Below, one piece after another: positions 11,601-26,600 of a DNA stretch of 64,000 nt. The translations under genes and the position numbers were made by a program. Below the pieces are notes generated by a model. It was given only the letters and a program-made list of their open reading frames with translations. It did not search any database and had not been told where the DNA came from. The stretch is from Burhinus oedicnemus (taxonomy: Eukaryota; Chordata; Aves; Charadriiformes; Burhinidae), in contig VFFE01005930.1 in assembly GCA_008921705.1 (NCBI GenBank), positions 1 to 64,000 of the forward strand, read 5' to 3'. Numbering within the stretch: the stretch's first letter is position 1; each line of letters starts with the position of its first letter.

Positions 11601-14600
11601 GTACTGTTACACAGAAGCCAAAACCATAAAAATATTTCATCAGTTTTTACCTAATGTAGCAGCAGCTTCCAAAGGAAATGATAATAAAGTTTCAGCTAGT
11701 GACAAATACTGAAAATAGACAAATACTTAAACAGATGACAATTAAATGTAATCTTCACAAATCACTCATTATTTAAACACTAACTGCTAAGAGGTTTAAA
11801 ACCCCACAGCATTGACAAGTCCTAACTTTTATTTCTCAAAGTTGATCCATTCACCTGCACTTAAGGGAATTACTATTCCGAACGTGGCTGCAGGTGGAGG
11901 TTACACATATGATCAAGTTACTGTAATTTTGTAGGTTACCATCTGTCCAGCAAACAGTAATTACCCAGCATACACTCTAGCCAGTTACATTCTTTTGCAG
12001 CTGTTAGACACAAACATGGCTGCTTAAGCACCCTTCACAGATCTCATGAGGTTCAAGCTATCTATTCACATTGTGTTCACAGTAGACTAAAAGGCAGATA
12101 GACCAGAGCTATGCTGATGCCTTTCAGATCAGATTTTAGAGAATGAGAGGTCTACCACTCTCCATCTAGGCACAGACACAGCATTGGTTTTAACAATATG
12201 GCTATTATCCAGTAACACGTGGAACAGGACAGTGAATGCTTGAGAGGACAAACATTTGTAACAATTAATTACCCCTTAATTTTGGACAAGTCTCTTAAGT
12301 TTTATTACGAACTTCCTCTCACATCAGAATAACTGACTTGCATAAAGTAACAAGTCTTAATTATGCAACCTCAGATTATATGAGACCAAATCTGTGGATC
12401 TTCTGCGTGCATCTTGTATCGAGGAAACAGTTTTATATTCCTTGTCCATAAGAAAAAGCCAGATACCCCATACTCCAGAAGGAAAAAATAAGTTAGAAAA
12501 AAACCAAGCGAACAAAGACAACAGAGAATTTTAAACTAGGCTTTTCCTGCTGTTGAATACAATGCCAAGATTCTGAAAAATAATACTAGCTGCTTACAAC
12601 ACTGATGTGCTGTTGGCTGCGTTCCTTCTGGAGATGCCAATTTTCTGCCAGAGAAAGAATTACATGGACCTTCAGAGGGATTCTAAACTGTTTCAGGGCT
12701 AAGTGGAGTGATCAGGTTTTGCATATGCATTTTTCTATAGTGGCCAACATGCTACAGCTCACGTACATAAAGACAAACATTACAGTACCAAATCGCAACA
12801 AGCAAGAGCAAAAATAATGCATTAAACTGAAACGTTGGTTCTCTGTTAACTACAAGGTCCAGTAATGAATCCCAGTCATGCACATCTGTTAGTGCAAACC
12901 AATACAATCCTTTAAGACTTTACATGTAGCAGGGAAGGAAAAGTAAAACCAATTGTGTTAAAATAAAAGGTGTAAAAATAAAAGATTTGTACTCTCTTTT
13001 TTACTACAGGCATTTTTCTAGAATTGAAAATAATGTAGCACTTCTCAAAATATGCAAGAGCTTAGTTACTGTCTATCAGACTGTTATGAAAAAGGAAAAT
13101 GGATGGCTTGATCCCAGCCTGTGTGAAAGCTAGTATGTACTTGCCTCTAGAAACTTATCTGACTCTTGAAAGGAACTATTTTGTAAGTGCATGCATATGG
13201 ATGTATGTATGGAGTATGTACTCTAGGCTTGTGTATTACTAGTGTCTCTTTAGGGACTAAAAAAAATGCTGGGTAAGGAAAAAAACCCAACAGTAAATTG
13301 CTTTGCTTGCTTGACTTAATTAGCAGTCATTTTAAGACTTAAAAACAACAAGTGTTTTATTTATTTAGGTTAAATGACATGTCTGGTTACCCAAAACCCA
13401 AAGGCTGGGTTCCTGCAATGGATTTTTAGACTGCTAAGGTTAAATTTCAGTAGAGCTGATGGATAGTAGGTTTGTAAATAGAAGAGCTAGACAGTAAAAC
13501 TCTATAGAGTTGGAAGTATTACGTCCCAAAAGCAAAAAAGCATATTTTACCTGGCTGTGTTTCAGAGCTTGGGATATACGAGGAAGACGGCACCACACTG
13601 GGGGTAGCAGGTAAATAACTTGTAGAAGGTAGTGCAGGCTCATTGTTCAATGAGCCAAGTTTCTGTAAAACAGAAAAGAAACCGTTATAGCCATAATGCA
13701 TATATTCATGTGCTGTTTCTGAATTTTAAATACATTTTCAGCATCAGTTCTGCTATGATATTCCATTTGGGAACTTAATTATGGACTCTTCTGTTAAGGC
13801 AAGTTTACCCTTTCAACCCTAACTCCCTATACAAACTTCAGACGTTAGAACTGCCCTAGGAGAGAAAAAGCAGCTTTTATTTCCCCTAATTCAGATCAAA
13901 GTTGCTTCCGAAGGCACAGTCTGAGCCAGGAAAAAATACTATTACAGAGAACGTACTTCTGCAAAGTCAGTCAAGCTGCTGTTCCTTTGTCCCATTCCTC
14001 AGTTAGCAGCGTGGAGACCAGATGATGAAATTTGTGCGGATGTTGCTCTCTGAAGAATTACACTACAGAAATAAGTGATCCTCTGCCTGAGCAAGCACGC
14101 TCTTCACTATTAGCAAGCAGAAACCTGCGTTTGTCCACAGGCAAAAGGCCTACTAAAATATCACCCAGGAGAATGCAAAGGCCTCTGGGACATAGCAAGC
14201 AAAAGGCAGCAGTGAAAGCACAGGTAAAACCTTGTTTCTGCTGAAAGAGGCAGTCAACACAAACATGACAGATGTCATCTAGGATCAAGCCACAAAAATC
14301 CCACATTTTGTACTTAATCATACATGATATTGCACACACAGCATGAAGACAACAGCATGGTATGTCTATGAAGATCTTCACTTTAGTCCAATCCAGCCCT
14401 ATAGATGTAAGGAGTTGACAGAGGAAAGACATTTTGGGGGAGTAAGTCTAGCAGACAAATCATTTCAGGTAGCATTACTATACAAAAGTAAGATGGATAT
14501 TCTGTAAAATTGCTACCCCCGTAACCATGGGACCAATGTTGCATGTACTTACTATTAGGCTCTAGAGGAAAGAATGTCTGGTTTACCAACCAAGCTACAG

Positions 14601-17600
14601 GTCTTTTAAATAGAGTGCTCTCCAAAGGCAAATGTTGCATGTCAACATGCAGACTTAAAGAGGCAGAGGTAATCACGACTACTTAAAATCTGGAACAAGA
14701 TCAGACATCTAAGATTTGAGATGGATTTCTATCCTCCCAAAAGGATTGCAAACACCGGGTGCAGCAGCCTCAAATTATTTATTAGTATCTAAAGAACCCA
14801 GTTGTCCAAATTAATTCCAGGTCAAGGCTTGCTGGAATAGAACAGACAGTTTCTAACTTGGAAGTGGGGGGAGGACCTAACATTCTTGTAAAAAGCTATG
14901 TTCTGACTGAGAAAACATAAAGCTGCATTGCATTTTTTCCAATGCACCGTATCTGAAAGGATAGGAAAAGAAACCAAACCCTACACACAACTCCTCCCTC
15001 CACCCCTTAACTGAACTACCTCTAGCAACAGGTTAGCTTTTTCAGTGGATCCTAAACAACTTTCGTATCAAAAAGAAAGAGAGACTTAAGACAAGGAGTG
15101 GCCACCTCTGAACTTTATGGGTTTCAATAACAAATTTATAAGCCATGGGTAATCTGGATGGAGATCAGTTCCACTGTATTTCTCCTCCCCTTTCATTAGT
15201 AATGGGACTGGCTAAGCCTAGTTACAGACAGGTTTGGAGACCTCAGAAAAAGCTGCCCTCTGCTTTAAGCATCAATTCTCAAAGATTACAAGCTAAAAAT
15301 GCAGAAAAGAACCACAGAAGGGTACTAGCGTGTAGGTTCTTTTCTCAAGCCAGAAAACAGATGAGTTGTAAAGACTTCTTTCTTACTTGGCTGCTTATAT
15401 TCAGCTATCCCTCCTGGGCATAGGCCAATGACAAGTGCTCCTCACCGAGACTTCTGTGGGCACTATTCCACTATAGTCACAAAGGATGCACAGGCACAAA
15501 GTGAAACCTGCAGAACTCTCAAAAATTATTTTACCTCTCTAGGGTCAGAGAGCCCTCCTATCCCTTTCATCTCTGACAGAAGACTACAATCCTCAGTTAC
15601 AGAAATGCTATGCCCCATCACAAACTTAAAATAACAACAAGAAAACAATCAAAAACTTTACTTCCATCCTGCTTTGAATTTTTTATCTAGTTTGGTGAAA
15701 ATATAATGGAATTTTGAAATAAGTATGTAAAAATTTTTACATTAAGAGGCATATTTCAACCAGTTAGTAAAATATCATTACAGTGTTTAAGTATTTTAGA
15801 ATAACATGAATCCTGGTTTCCTAATTTTTTTTTTGGTTGGTTGGTTTTTGGTTTTGTTTTACCTGTGTAGACACAAGGCCAGCAGCATAATCTGGGGTAG
15901 CATTTTCTACTACTGTTTCTTCTTTGGCTTGCTTTTCCACAACTTCTGTATCTATTGCATAAAAACAGAAGTCAGTTCGAGGAAGCTTTCTGAAATATTG
16001 AATTAGATACACTTTTTTAAACAAAGACACAAAAATGCATTTCTCAAAGTCTGCTAAAACATGCTTAAAGAGGTATATACTGAAAGGTTGATAGATACAG
16101 TAATCTTTATACACAATTTTATAATCAACCCAATTATGAACTGAAATACAGTGTATATCCATCAAGATACAGTAACTGATTAATTAGGCAGAACTGGCTA
16201 ATTCTGTGATATTAGAAAGCATCAAAACCCAAGCAAAAATCTAATTGGAATTACGACTTTGTTCTGAGACGGTACTTATTTTTTTAGTGACAAATACAAA
16301 AAGGTTGTTTTGGGGCAACTATGCTGCCTAGTGTATCTTCCTGATGTGGTTAAGTAGAGCACTGCACTGTCACTTGACTTAAGAGCAGTATATCAGATAT
16401 TATTCACTTGTTAAGATCTCTCAGCCAGAGTTTTGGAGAGCGCTATAAATTTTTTCAACATTACTTTCAATTAATTTATTTGGCCACACAGCCAGTAGAA
16501 ATAAGCATACCAAAGTATCTCAGAACAATTCCAGTACTGAAGCCATTCACACATCTGTGTGCTGCCCAAAGCACAACTCACTAGTTCAATCCTTTCATGC
16601 AACTGAGTTATTACCTAAGCACATGGCAATATGATTAGGAGCACTGGGGAAAAAAAAAAAGTGAAAATCCTCCCTTAAAGTATTTTTGGTTGGGTTGGGT
16701 TTTTTTCCCCCCCTCTCCTTTTTTAAAGTTTAGCTGAAGATAAATTTTAACAAATGAAGAACAAAATGGTACTACAAACCTAGATGCTATTTGCAGGTAT
16801 ATTAATAGCCTTTGTAAGTAGCATGCTATACCAACCTAATGTCTTCCTCCTTCTCTTTGCTTCACGGCCAGCACCTACCATATCCAGCTCAGAGATATCT
16901 AGAAGCTAAAAAGAAAGACCATAAAGAACTTAATAACCATTGTTAAACTTATGTAGTTGATCTCTAAATACTGTCCTTATTTTTTTCTTTAATATATTGA
17001 TACTTGATTCAAAACAGCATCAGAAATTCACTTTAGATTAGGGAGGAGAACTGAGCAGGAAAGCAAGACACTAAGAGCAGGAAAGCAAGAGACTAAGAAA
17101 GAGTGCACCTACCTTTACTCCTCTTTCTTTGCGCAAAGGTGTTCTTGAAGGAGGAATAGGAGTTCTGTTTCCAGAAGGACTAAATACACTAGGTGCTGAA
17201 GTACTCCTGAATGGAGCTTGTTTTGGTATTCCTTTGAGTGGTGCTTAGGGAAGATCACAAAAAGCAACAATTGTAACATGTGTTGCAAAAACAGTAATAA
17301 GGAGTTACGAAAAACAATAATACTGAATTCTCTGGCCTTTCCCCTTAACACACCCCCCTCTCCCCTTTAACTTCAAATGTTTATAGTGTGAAACTGTCTA
17401 TAATACCTTATGTGTCCCTCAAAGGTCAGATTAGGTTTTACCCTTCAAACAAGGAGTAAGTGCCAATCTCTTACACTAATGCTTGCAACCCCATTCTACA
17501 TGAAGTAACCAAACAGGTACACTGCTATCAAAACATACTTTTTCCTACATACATTTATACTTTCCTTACTTATAAAAAATAAACTCTGAACAGATAAAAA

Positions 17601-20600
17601 GGTACTGGGCATGTTCTGAATGTTCTGAATCCAATTATTCCCAAAGCTGCTCTTTGAACTTTAAGATCTAGTTACTTGATAAAACTGTATTTAATCAGCG
17701 ATTCTTAGCCAAGCTTCTGCAGGGCTAAGGGCTCATAATCCACTGGAAAGGCAAATTACTGCTTCACACAGGGGTTTGAAATTCTGGAGCTGCTGTTTGC
17801 ATAAGAAGGAGGACCCAATTTGGGTCTAAATTGCAAACAGAAAACCTGCTGTCTCAATACTCAGTAGAAACTGCTACACCTATAAGAAGCTGTTTTCCCC
17901 CAACTATATGCTGTTACCCTTCTAGCTCACACTTAATGTAAACACTGAAGACAGCATTCTTTCATCAACTGCTAAAAATTAGGGAGACATATGCATTTTC
18001 ATCAGGTCTCTGAGCCTTCCAACAATCTCACCTCACCCTACAATTTCAAGATAGACATAGAATTTTAGTTCGAGGTTAGATATTCTGTACGCTTCTATAT
18101 GTTGTACTCAAAACCTTTTCACCATAGGACAATCCTCTCTGACCAATGTGGCTAAGTTTCAGCAGAGTAAACCCCAACTGATCCCATAACTCATATTTCT
18201 AGAGACCCCCTGGCTCTAAAGGCCAAGTCTAAAAACTAGCTTTATTAGTTCAACTGCTAAAAACAATGCCAAGAGCAGCTCATGGTCACTTTCTATTCTG
18301 GGACAATTTTTAGTTCAAATTACAACTACACTTTTTGCATTTGCTGCATGAATGTGTGGCCAAACTTTGGTGCTCAAAACCACATCTTAAACAGCATTAA
18401 CACAAAGTACTTCATAGCTTCTAGCCACCACACCAAGAAGTCACTCAAGTTTTACACCTCAGCATGATATTGGTGGTCAGAAAAGTTATACCTGTGCAGT
18501 GATTTAAAGTATGTAACTAATTTTGAACCCTCCTCTTCCTCCTAGTCAAAAACTTATTTGAAAAATTCAAGCAGCTCAGGAGCTTCAGCAAACAGTTGAA
18601 ATCTATTAATGCAAAGTTGAAGAATAATTATACATCTTTGTCACACCCATTACATAGAAGCCACTGCACAGCCTTGGCTGCAGAGAGCACACTGTCCCGT
18701 CTTCTTTCTCCACATCAAATTACACAGATACAAGATAGTTTCAGTCTACTTCACAGCATTTCAAAGAGCACAGCAGATTACTGTGATCTACTCTGCTCTG
18801 TTTTGGAGCAATGTGGCTTAGTCAGGAGTTATTCCTGGACTGATGTAAATTAAAGTCTTACCAAAGTCTACAGGCAGGATCTAGCTATGTACATTTTAGA
18901 AGCACAGCAGATATGCTTGTCATTTAAGAAAAACCTCACACTCTTGTTCTTTCTGACAAGACACGTCAGAAACATTTAAATATCAGGAGAGAGGAAGGCA
19001 GAAAGGGAGAAATCCTTTGCTTCAAAAATAATTTAAGATTTTACAAAAAACTAGACAGTAATTTTAGTCTTCATCAAGGCTATTTTGTCAGATTTTCTTT
19101 CCAGGAAGTGATGAAAGTGAGCCATACTTGTTGTATCTATCTTTTTGACCAGTCCCCTGCCTTTGGCATGGAAAGGCACTCCCGCAGTCTTCTTCAGCTG
19201 TTGTGCAGTTTCTGTTGCTAAAAAGAAAAAGGGCTTTAGTTATTACAGAATCTGTGCTGAAAAAAATACAATGCATTGCTTCTTACATGAAATGTTATTA
19301 ACTAATACATAAAAAGATGGGAACAGCAACAAAGAATTATATTTTAATTAAAACCCAGGTCATTTATGCACAGTAAACACAGTATTTGGAGAAAATGCAA
19401 AATCAATATGACTATGCAACTGACAAGATGGTCTAAGCTAAAAGACATTACCAGAGTTGGCAATTTACTTGGTAGAGACTGAAATAATTAAAAGAAAGTT
19501 CTATATAATATCATAAAAAGTTACAAATCTTGTATTTAACCAGACCAACTACTCAAGTCACATGCAAGAAAGAAGCAAGCTGCTGCAACAGAACAACAGG
19601 TATGGTAAACTATTTTAAGATCGCTTAGTTCAAGTGGTTACCAATACACATATGCACACATATGTTGTCTTTTATTAGCAAAACCCCTCTTGGCTTTCAA
19701 ACCCTATATAGCCACATTGAGCAAAAGAAACATCCATTAGCAGCTCTTGCTCCCTATTGCAAAAACATATGGCGAAATAAAACTAGGTTCTCATTTCAGT
19801 TTTGTTTCAGGAGCTTTAACCAAAGCTGTCCCTCACAAGCCTTCACAACTGACTGTTAAATATACCCATGAGAGAATATATCTGTGCTTTAAAAAGCTAC
19901 AGCTTTTTGCATGCCTTGAAATCTGAACAGCATTTAAATCGATTAGCATTTTACTGTACTCATGGCCAGAATGACTTGCACCTGCTCTTCCACACATTGG
20001 TCATCAAAGAAAAAAAAAAAAAAGACAAAAAAGCCAGCAAAGCTGGCAAAATTGTGTGACAAAATTTTAATGATATCCCCATACTGGAGAATAAGACAGA
20101 ATATATAGATTTTCCTATCACCATTTAATTTGTTACTCGATCTTATCAACTAGCTGTAATACTACTTACACTTCTGCAAGAGTTCAGCTCTGAGAGTGGC
20201 ACTTTTAGGTTTCCTTTTCAGCTGGAAGTGTTTCACTGGGGGAGTAAGTGGCCCAGCTAGTGTTGTCAAGGCATTTTTGTTTAAGTATTGGCATTCCAAC
20301 GGCAACATAGCTGAAGTTTCACATTCACTTACTGCATAAAGAGTTAACACAGTACACATGGGTATTAGCACCTCTTTGACAGCTAATTACAAAACATTTT
20401 ACAACTAGACTCTACAGGTGTTTTTAAGTTCGAGATTACTTGTTTAAACACCAAGAGTACTTTAGTTCTAATTATTACACAGTATATAACCAGTTATTAG
20501 GATGTTTGTTTTTTACATTAGCTTCATAAGAGCTTCCACATTAATCATACCTATTCAAATTATAGGAATCTTAAATATGCTACTATTGTCAGACTAAAAG

Positions 20601-23600
20601 ATGACAAAAATGACTGCATTCTCAGATTCCTTAAAAATCACACATAAAAAGGAAACTACTAAACAGAAGTCCAAACCAAAAGTGTGAACAGACAAACAAT
20701 CATTTGTTTCTAGTAAGGAAACAAAATGCTTCCACCTCCAAGTCATTTCATTATTGGTCTGCAGCAATCCTAACTCCAAGACCATGTCTGTCCATTGATG
20801 CCTAAGGGCTTTTTCTAGGCAATGTGCAAAATCAAACCCACTGAAGTAGGAGTAGCTTTGCATCACCATTTACTACATTGTTTGAAGCAGCAACTGTGCA
20901 AGTGCCCGAGTCAGTATTTTCAGCTGCTAGGCAATCCATAGCTAGTTGGACATCAGCAGCACAGCTCTTCTTGGGATCAGTCTTCCCCACAGCATCTATC
21001 ATTTGTTGGCTAGAGGAGGACTTCCAGCAGAGATGCACCCCACCTGCCCAGTACAATGGTGTTGCTCCACACACACAAGGCTGTCCACACAAAGCGCTGC
21101 AGAAACAGAGCCTTACTGTCATCTTTAGTACTACAACATACGAGAGAGTAATATATGAAAAAGCTCAACTTACTAAGCTGCAGTAAGTCAGTCACTACCT
21201 ATCAGTGCACATACAGCCTGTCTATGATACTAATGAATCCACATTAACTTGCACATTGCCCTTCGCAAACACTCAGGGTAATACCTGATGTGCAAGTTCT
21301 GATTATGTGTGAAAACATAATTCAAGAAGTTACCCTTCCTCAAATATGACAGTTCCCAGTCCAGTAATACACCAGGTCATGAACTGTGGCAGTTCAGAGA
21401 CATGACATACTGCTTGCCCTGCTACCAATGTTAAGATAACAAGACTGCCTGTGAAACGACAGGTTATTCCTGAAAAAAAGGCATAATACTTCTGTAATTT
21501 TCACCGACAGAAGCAGCTTACCTTTTTCTCTAAGCTCTCCTAAAATATCTTGAACATTGGGATTCTGTTCTTCAAGATCAAGGTTAAGGGAGCCAGTATC
21601 TGGAAAGGATTTTAAAATATCAGCTACCATTAAGACCCAGGGGTCTGAATCCAAGGTAGCGAGCTGGATAATTTCAGTCAGTGCCCCTTTCATCTAACAA
21701 AAAAAGAAAAAGAAAATCAGCCAATTGGAGACAGTTTTAAACAGATTATACTTGGATTTTTTTTTTTAATTTATTTTAAAAGACATTAGCATAAACATGC
21801 ACATTGTTTTACTACTGGGGAAGGGAAGAGGGAGACTGCTTCAACACAGTTATACATTAACTCTAGAACTAAGTAAAGCATGAACCAAGATAATTTTTTT
21901 TTATATTGCCTTCGGTCAATCTAACCCAAATTTGTTTTGAGCTTTTGGCAGCTTGAAGCTTTGCTTAGCACTGAAAATTTTTACTAAAAGCAACAGGCCA
22001 GATTCTTATGTTACTGTCTCCTTATGTTCTATGCTTATACTCCCAGCGTACCCACACCTTACATTCAGTGATAAGAATATACAACTAGAATACAATAAGT
22101 TACTTCGAACAGGCATCTAAATGAAGATGTGCCCCTTCCTGGGCTACAGAATAACATAGCAGACAGACCGAATCTCCGTCACATGAACACAAACTAAGTC
22201 CTCAAAACTGTACTTAAGCTCAGGCCAAAATAAGGTGGTTTTGTATTGTTTGACAAAAACTATGTATTACAGAAGTAGGCCCAGCCCTCTAATATGCCAC
22301 AAGCAACAAGATTGTCCATCTACCCAAAGTTTCTATAATCAGAAAAAAAATATTTTTACTTGAAGAATCTATCTTGAAAAATGTGATATAATGCCTAAGA
22401 TTAATTAAAAAAAAAATAATCAATGTCATAGTATTATTTTTTTTTTGATTACTGATCAACATGTCTGTTGGCACCACGAAATAACATAAAAATCAAGGCA
22501 ACTACAGCCAGGGTTTTTTACACAGTGAATCTTTTAAATTAGTTGTTTTACTTCATTGACAAGTAAGCCTAAACCCCCCAAATAAAGACTGAACGCTTGC
22601 TTCTTTTTGTAGTAAGTAAACTTTTATGTAAGCATTAGAAGTATTAGCTTCACAGAAGTAAGATGTTTGAGAGGTATTGTGTGTCTATCAAGCCACAAAA
22701 TATAACAAAGTAAAACCACATAAAGTATTTAGGCATACTCTATCTACATGGTATTAACATCAAAGTATTTAAAAGCAAGTATAAGGAAACACTTGAAGTT
22801 TGACTTTTCACAACCCATTGTGGCACATACAGCTTAGTTACAGTCTACATGTTTCTGAACACATGGAGACAAGCAAGATATTCACCTTCATGCTGTGTTT
22901 GTTTTCCTTTATTTAGAACCAGCCTTATCTTATATGAAAAAGTTTCATAAAATAAGCTTATTCTACTCATGTAACTCTAAGAAATAAAAGTTAAATTTCT
23001 GCTCTCCATTTTTTCCTCCCAAGCGCTTTTAAACCTCAGCAGTCAAACAAACATATTGACATTTCTCAATTATTTTCACCCACACAATGTTATTGCCCTC
23101 TCACTTCAGAAAGGTTCACAAGCACAAATAGGGGCAATTTGTCCTTTACCCATTGCATGTTTTAGCACTCACAGTAATGTGCTTGTGAAATGAACCAGAT
23201 CAGTTCATCTGACTGAAAACTAGCATCTCCCTATAGCTTTAAGCTTGATTAGCCTCTTGATGTGGCTGACTACAGTTGCACAACCACTAGAACCAGGAAA
23301 AGAGTGGAGTAGAAAGGAGACACTACAACAGTCAGTTACCATCTTCAGTGGCACTACTGATTTGCTTTGGATTAAAACTGACCACATAACCATAACTACG
23401 CACTGTTTAAGGTATTGTCAGGTTTAACCAACACTTACCCAAATGCAGAGAATCAATTTCTAAGGTTCTAGTCTTTGTTGTCCTCCATTGCTCATTTCTT
23501 TCTCAGTAAACATAAAAAAACCCCACCCAGACTCTATACAGACTTGTCAATCTCTCTAATCCTAAACTGCTCATCACAAGTTACTTCTACTGAGGATGAG

Positions 23601-26600
23601 CGTGAATACTATAGAAACAAAGTCCTTTATTCTCTTACCTATCCTATAGGAATTACAGTACTGATTTATATGCAAAATACCTCAAAATTTAAAATGTGCC
23701 ATGAAAGCTGATGAAGCTATGGTTTATTTATAGCTCTTTTGCAAGCTTTTATCTGGACACCTCTAATGCAGGTGAGTGTATAGAATGTAATTTCCTCCAT
23801 CAAAGCAAACTCAGGTGACAGTTGGAGAAAAGAGGTCTCCTGTGTCGTCCCAATTTACCCTTCATATCTGCTCCACAAAACTCCTGTTTGTAGCACAAAT
23901 TCACAGCTACATGCCTATACTACGTATGTTCCTATGGAGCTCTTGCCTGGGCATGCTACATCCACACTGCTCTCAGGGCAGCTGAAGTTCAGGCAACCTA
24001 CTTATGCCACAACCCACCACTTCACACGACTTTGGTTCCTTCAAGAAAGGAGCCAGAAACAACTTGTTTGCCTAGCACTGGGCAAATAACATTATCACAA
24101 GGGCTCACAGCAGAAAGAACATGGTGAAAGAACAGTCACTGTCACACACAGGGAAGCAAAGTGCACCAACACGCACGGTGAGCTAACCAGAGACCTTGCC
24201 TGAATATAGGTTTGCATTTAACAAGCCTGGATTTGAGCTTTGACTCAGGTTTGCCTTCAAATGATCATTTAAATACATGTTCCCAGTTCACCGTTGAACT
24301 GGCAGCTGAAAAAAAATTTCATTTGTGGTTTGAGAATGCATGAAATGCAACTCAAAATAAGAGAATCCTACGTACAGTTTTTCTGTTACTTTACAGAGCA
24401 CAGCCATAATCTCAAGCTCTTAATTGTGTAAAATTGCAACACTGGGTCAGCAAGAGCCCCATCAGCTCCAACCAGTGTCTTGTTAAGCATGAATGTCAAG
24501 ATCTGATGCAACACGTTCTAGCATTTCTCTCATCTAAAACTTCAGGATCTTAAATATTTTTCTCAGCCTGCTAGCATAATAAAAAAAGCATAGGGCATGA
24601 CTACAAACATCTAACAAGAAAGGATCAGGCAGGATGGAAAAAGTCTGGGAACAGAGACAAACAAAGGGAGATTAATAATGGCTGTGCAGGAAGAATACAC
24701 AAACAGCACCGTGGGAAGGTGTAAAAAAGGAAATGTTACTAGAAATACACAAAGTGATAGCTCCAAGATGACTTCTTGCAAAGAATGTCCATTCATTTGC
24801 TTTATATTATGCCTAAGTTAATGCATGCGACTATACCTTTAGACAATTGCATCAACAGTTGGCTAATAAACCAAATCAAGTTTTAATCTTTCAGGGGCCA
24901 TAGAGAAGGTGATATTTAATAGGTATCTGTATTTATAGAGAATTTTCATTAAGCTAAAAGCACTGGATTGAAAGCACAGTATCAATATTTATGCAATACA
25001 AAACTAGGATGGATCAAATACCACTATTATATATGCTTTGTATTTTAATAATGAAAAAGAGTAGAGGTGGCCAAGAGTAATATTAGATTTAAATATACCA
25101 TATTACATCACAGAAAAAAATTAAGAACACTAAATGCAGGCTAGAAATATGCATAGCAGCCTGCCTGTTCTGAACACTCTTATTCCTTTACACTAGTATG
25201 CCACAATTCCCACTTGCATGAATAGAGGGCTCCTGATTCACACAGGCAAGCAAGAAGAAACAGTCTTGACTTTTGCTCTCTTGCAGCTACTGTAAAAAAA
25301 AAAGGGCAGGCCACTGCTGGGAAAGGCAGCCTCTTCCTCTCAAGATAATTCAGAGAGCACAGAAGCACAGAGTCCTCATGCCAGACTTGGTGGTAACATC
25401 ACAGTCTAACCCTGAATAAATAAATGAAACACTGGCACAAAAAGAAAACTTGCACTTGCCATTGTGAATCACGTTAACAAGAATATAATATACAAGATAA
25501 ACAGAAGTAACTGTTCTGCCAAATTCACAACTGAAACTCTGGTCAGCACTACACTGAGCTTTAGGCATCATTTCAAATAAACATGATTATGTGGAAAAAA
25601 TGTAGCAGATGAAAAGCTGGGGGGCAGGGAGATTCAAGAGTTAGCAAATTCTGCCCAGAGAATAATAGTGGTAAAGGATATTTTTGATAACTGCCTACAA
25701 AACACACTTAACTTCAAATGAAAATGGGAACCAATTATTCTTACTAGTCAGCAGGAACAAACAAGCAGTAATGAGGTTCACATCATGATAAAAATTCAGG
25801 TTTATTACCTATCCCACAGGAGTATTATGAGAATTAAGTCACTTTTATCTATACAATATTTGGAATGTTGAATGAAAACATTATGAAAATTGAAGGATAT
25901 TACATTTGAGGAAAAAAACACACTTAAGAAAAGGACTGAGCTTTCAAGAGAGCTCACTGAGGATTCACTTGTCTAGGTTGAAGCTTTCACAGAGATTTAG
26001 AAAGGACCAGCAGCCAATTAAACCCCTTCTAAACCAAATACCACCACACTTTTCTTGATTCCCACATAACTTTTTACTCGGATGTCTGCTCTCAAATGGT
26101 TTCCATGTTACTCTCTGCCTCAGTGAAAATGCTATTGTAAGGAAAACAGGAAAAAAATATTGAAGAGAAAATAACTGTTATCTAGAGAGGGGAATATCAT
26201 TTAACGTGTTACATAACAAACCAGTAACATATCCTGCACCCACTATCAAGATTCCCAAAGCTTTACAAAGCTGATGCAATATATTTTCCAATATTATTAA
26301 GTTTCCAAATGCCAGCTCAGTGCTTCTCACACATGATTGATACAGGCTGGCACATGGCATGGAAAACACACAAATGACTTTCCAAAGAGACTAATGAAGT
26401 ACTTTCACAGTTACGTTTAATCATTTTCAGATATGGGAGTCATTTCCAAATGACGAATTTTACTTGCAGGCAGCTAGAGATATCCTATACTGGTGTATTT
26501 CTGCTAGCGAAAAGACACCATGTTCAGCATTCCACAATACACTGAGCAGAGAATACTGCAGAGAAGTACACACCACAGCACACATAATACTGAACACAAA

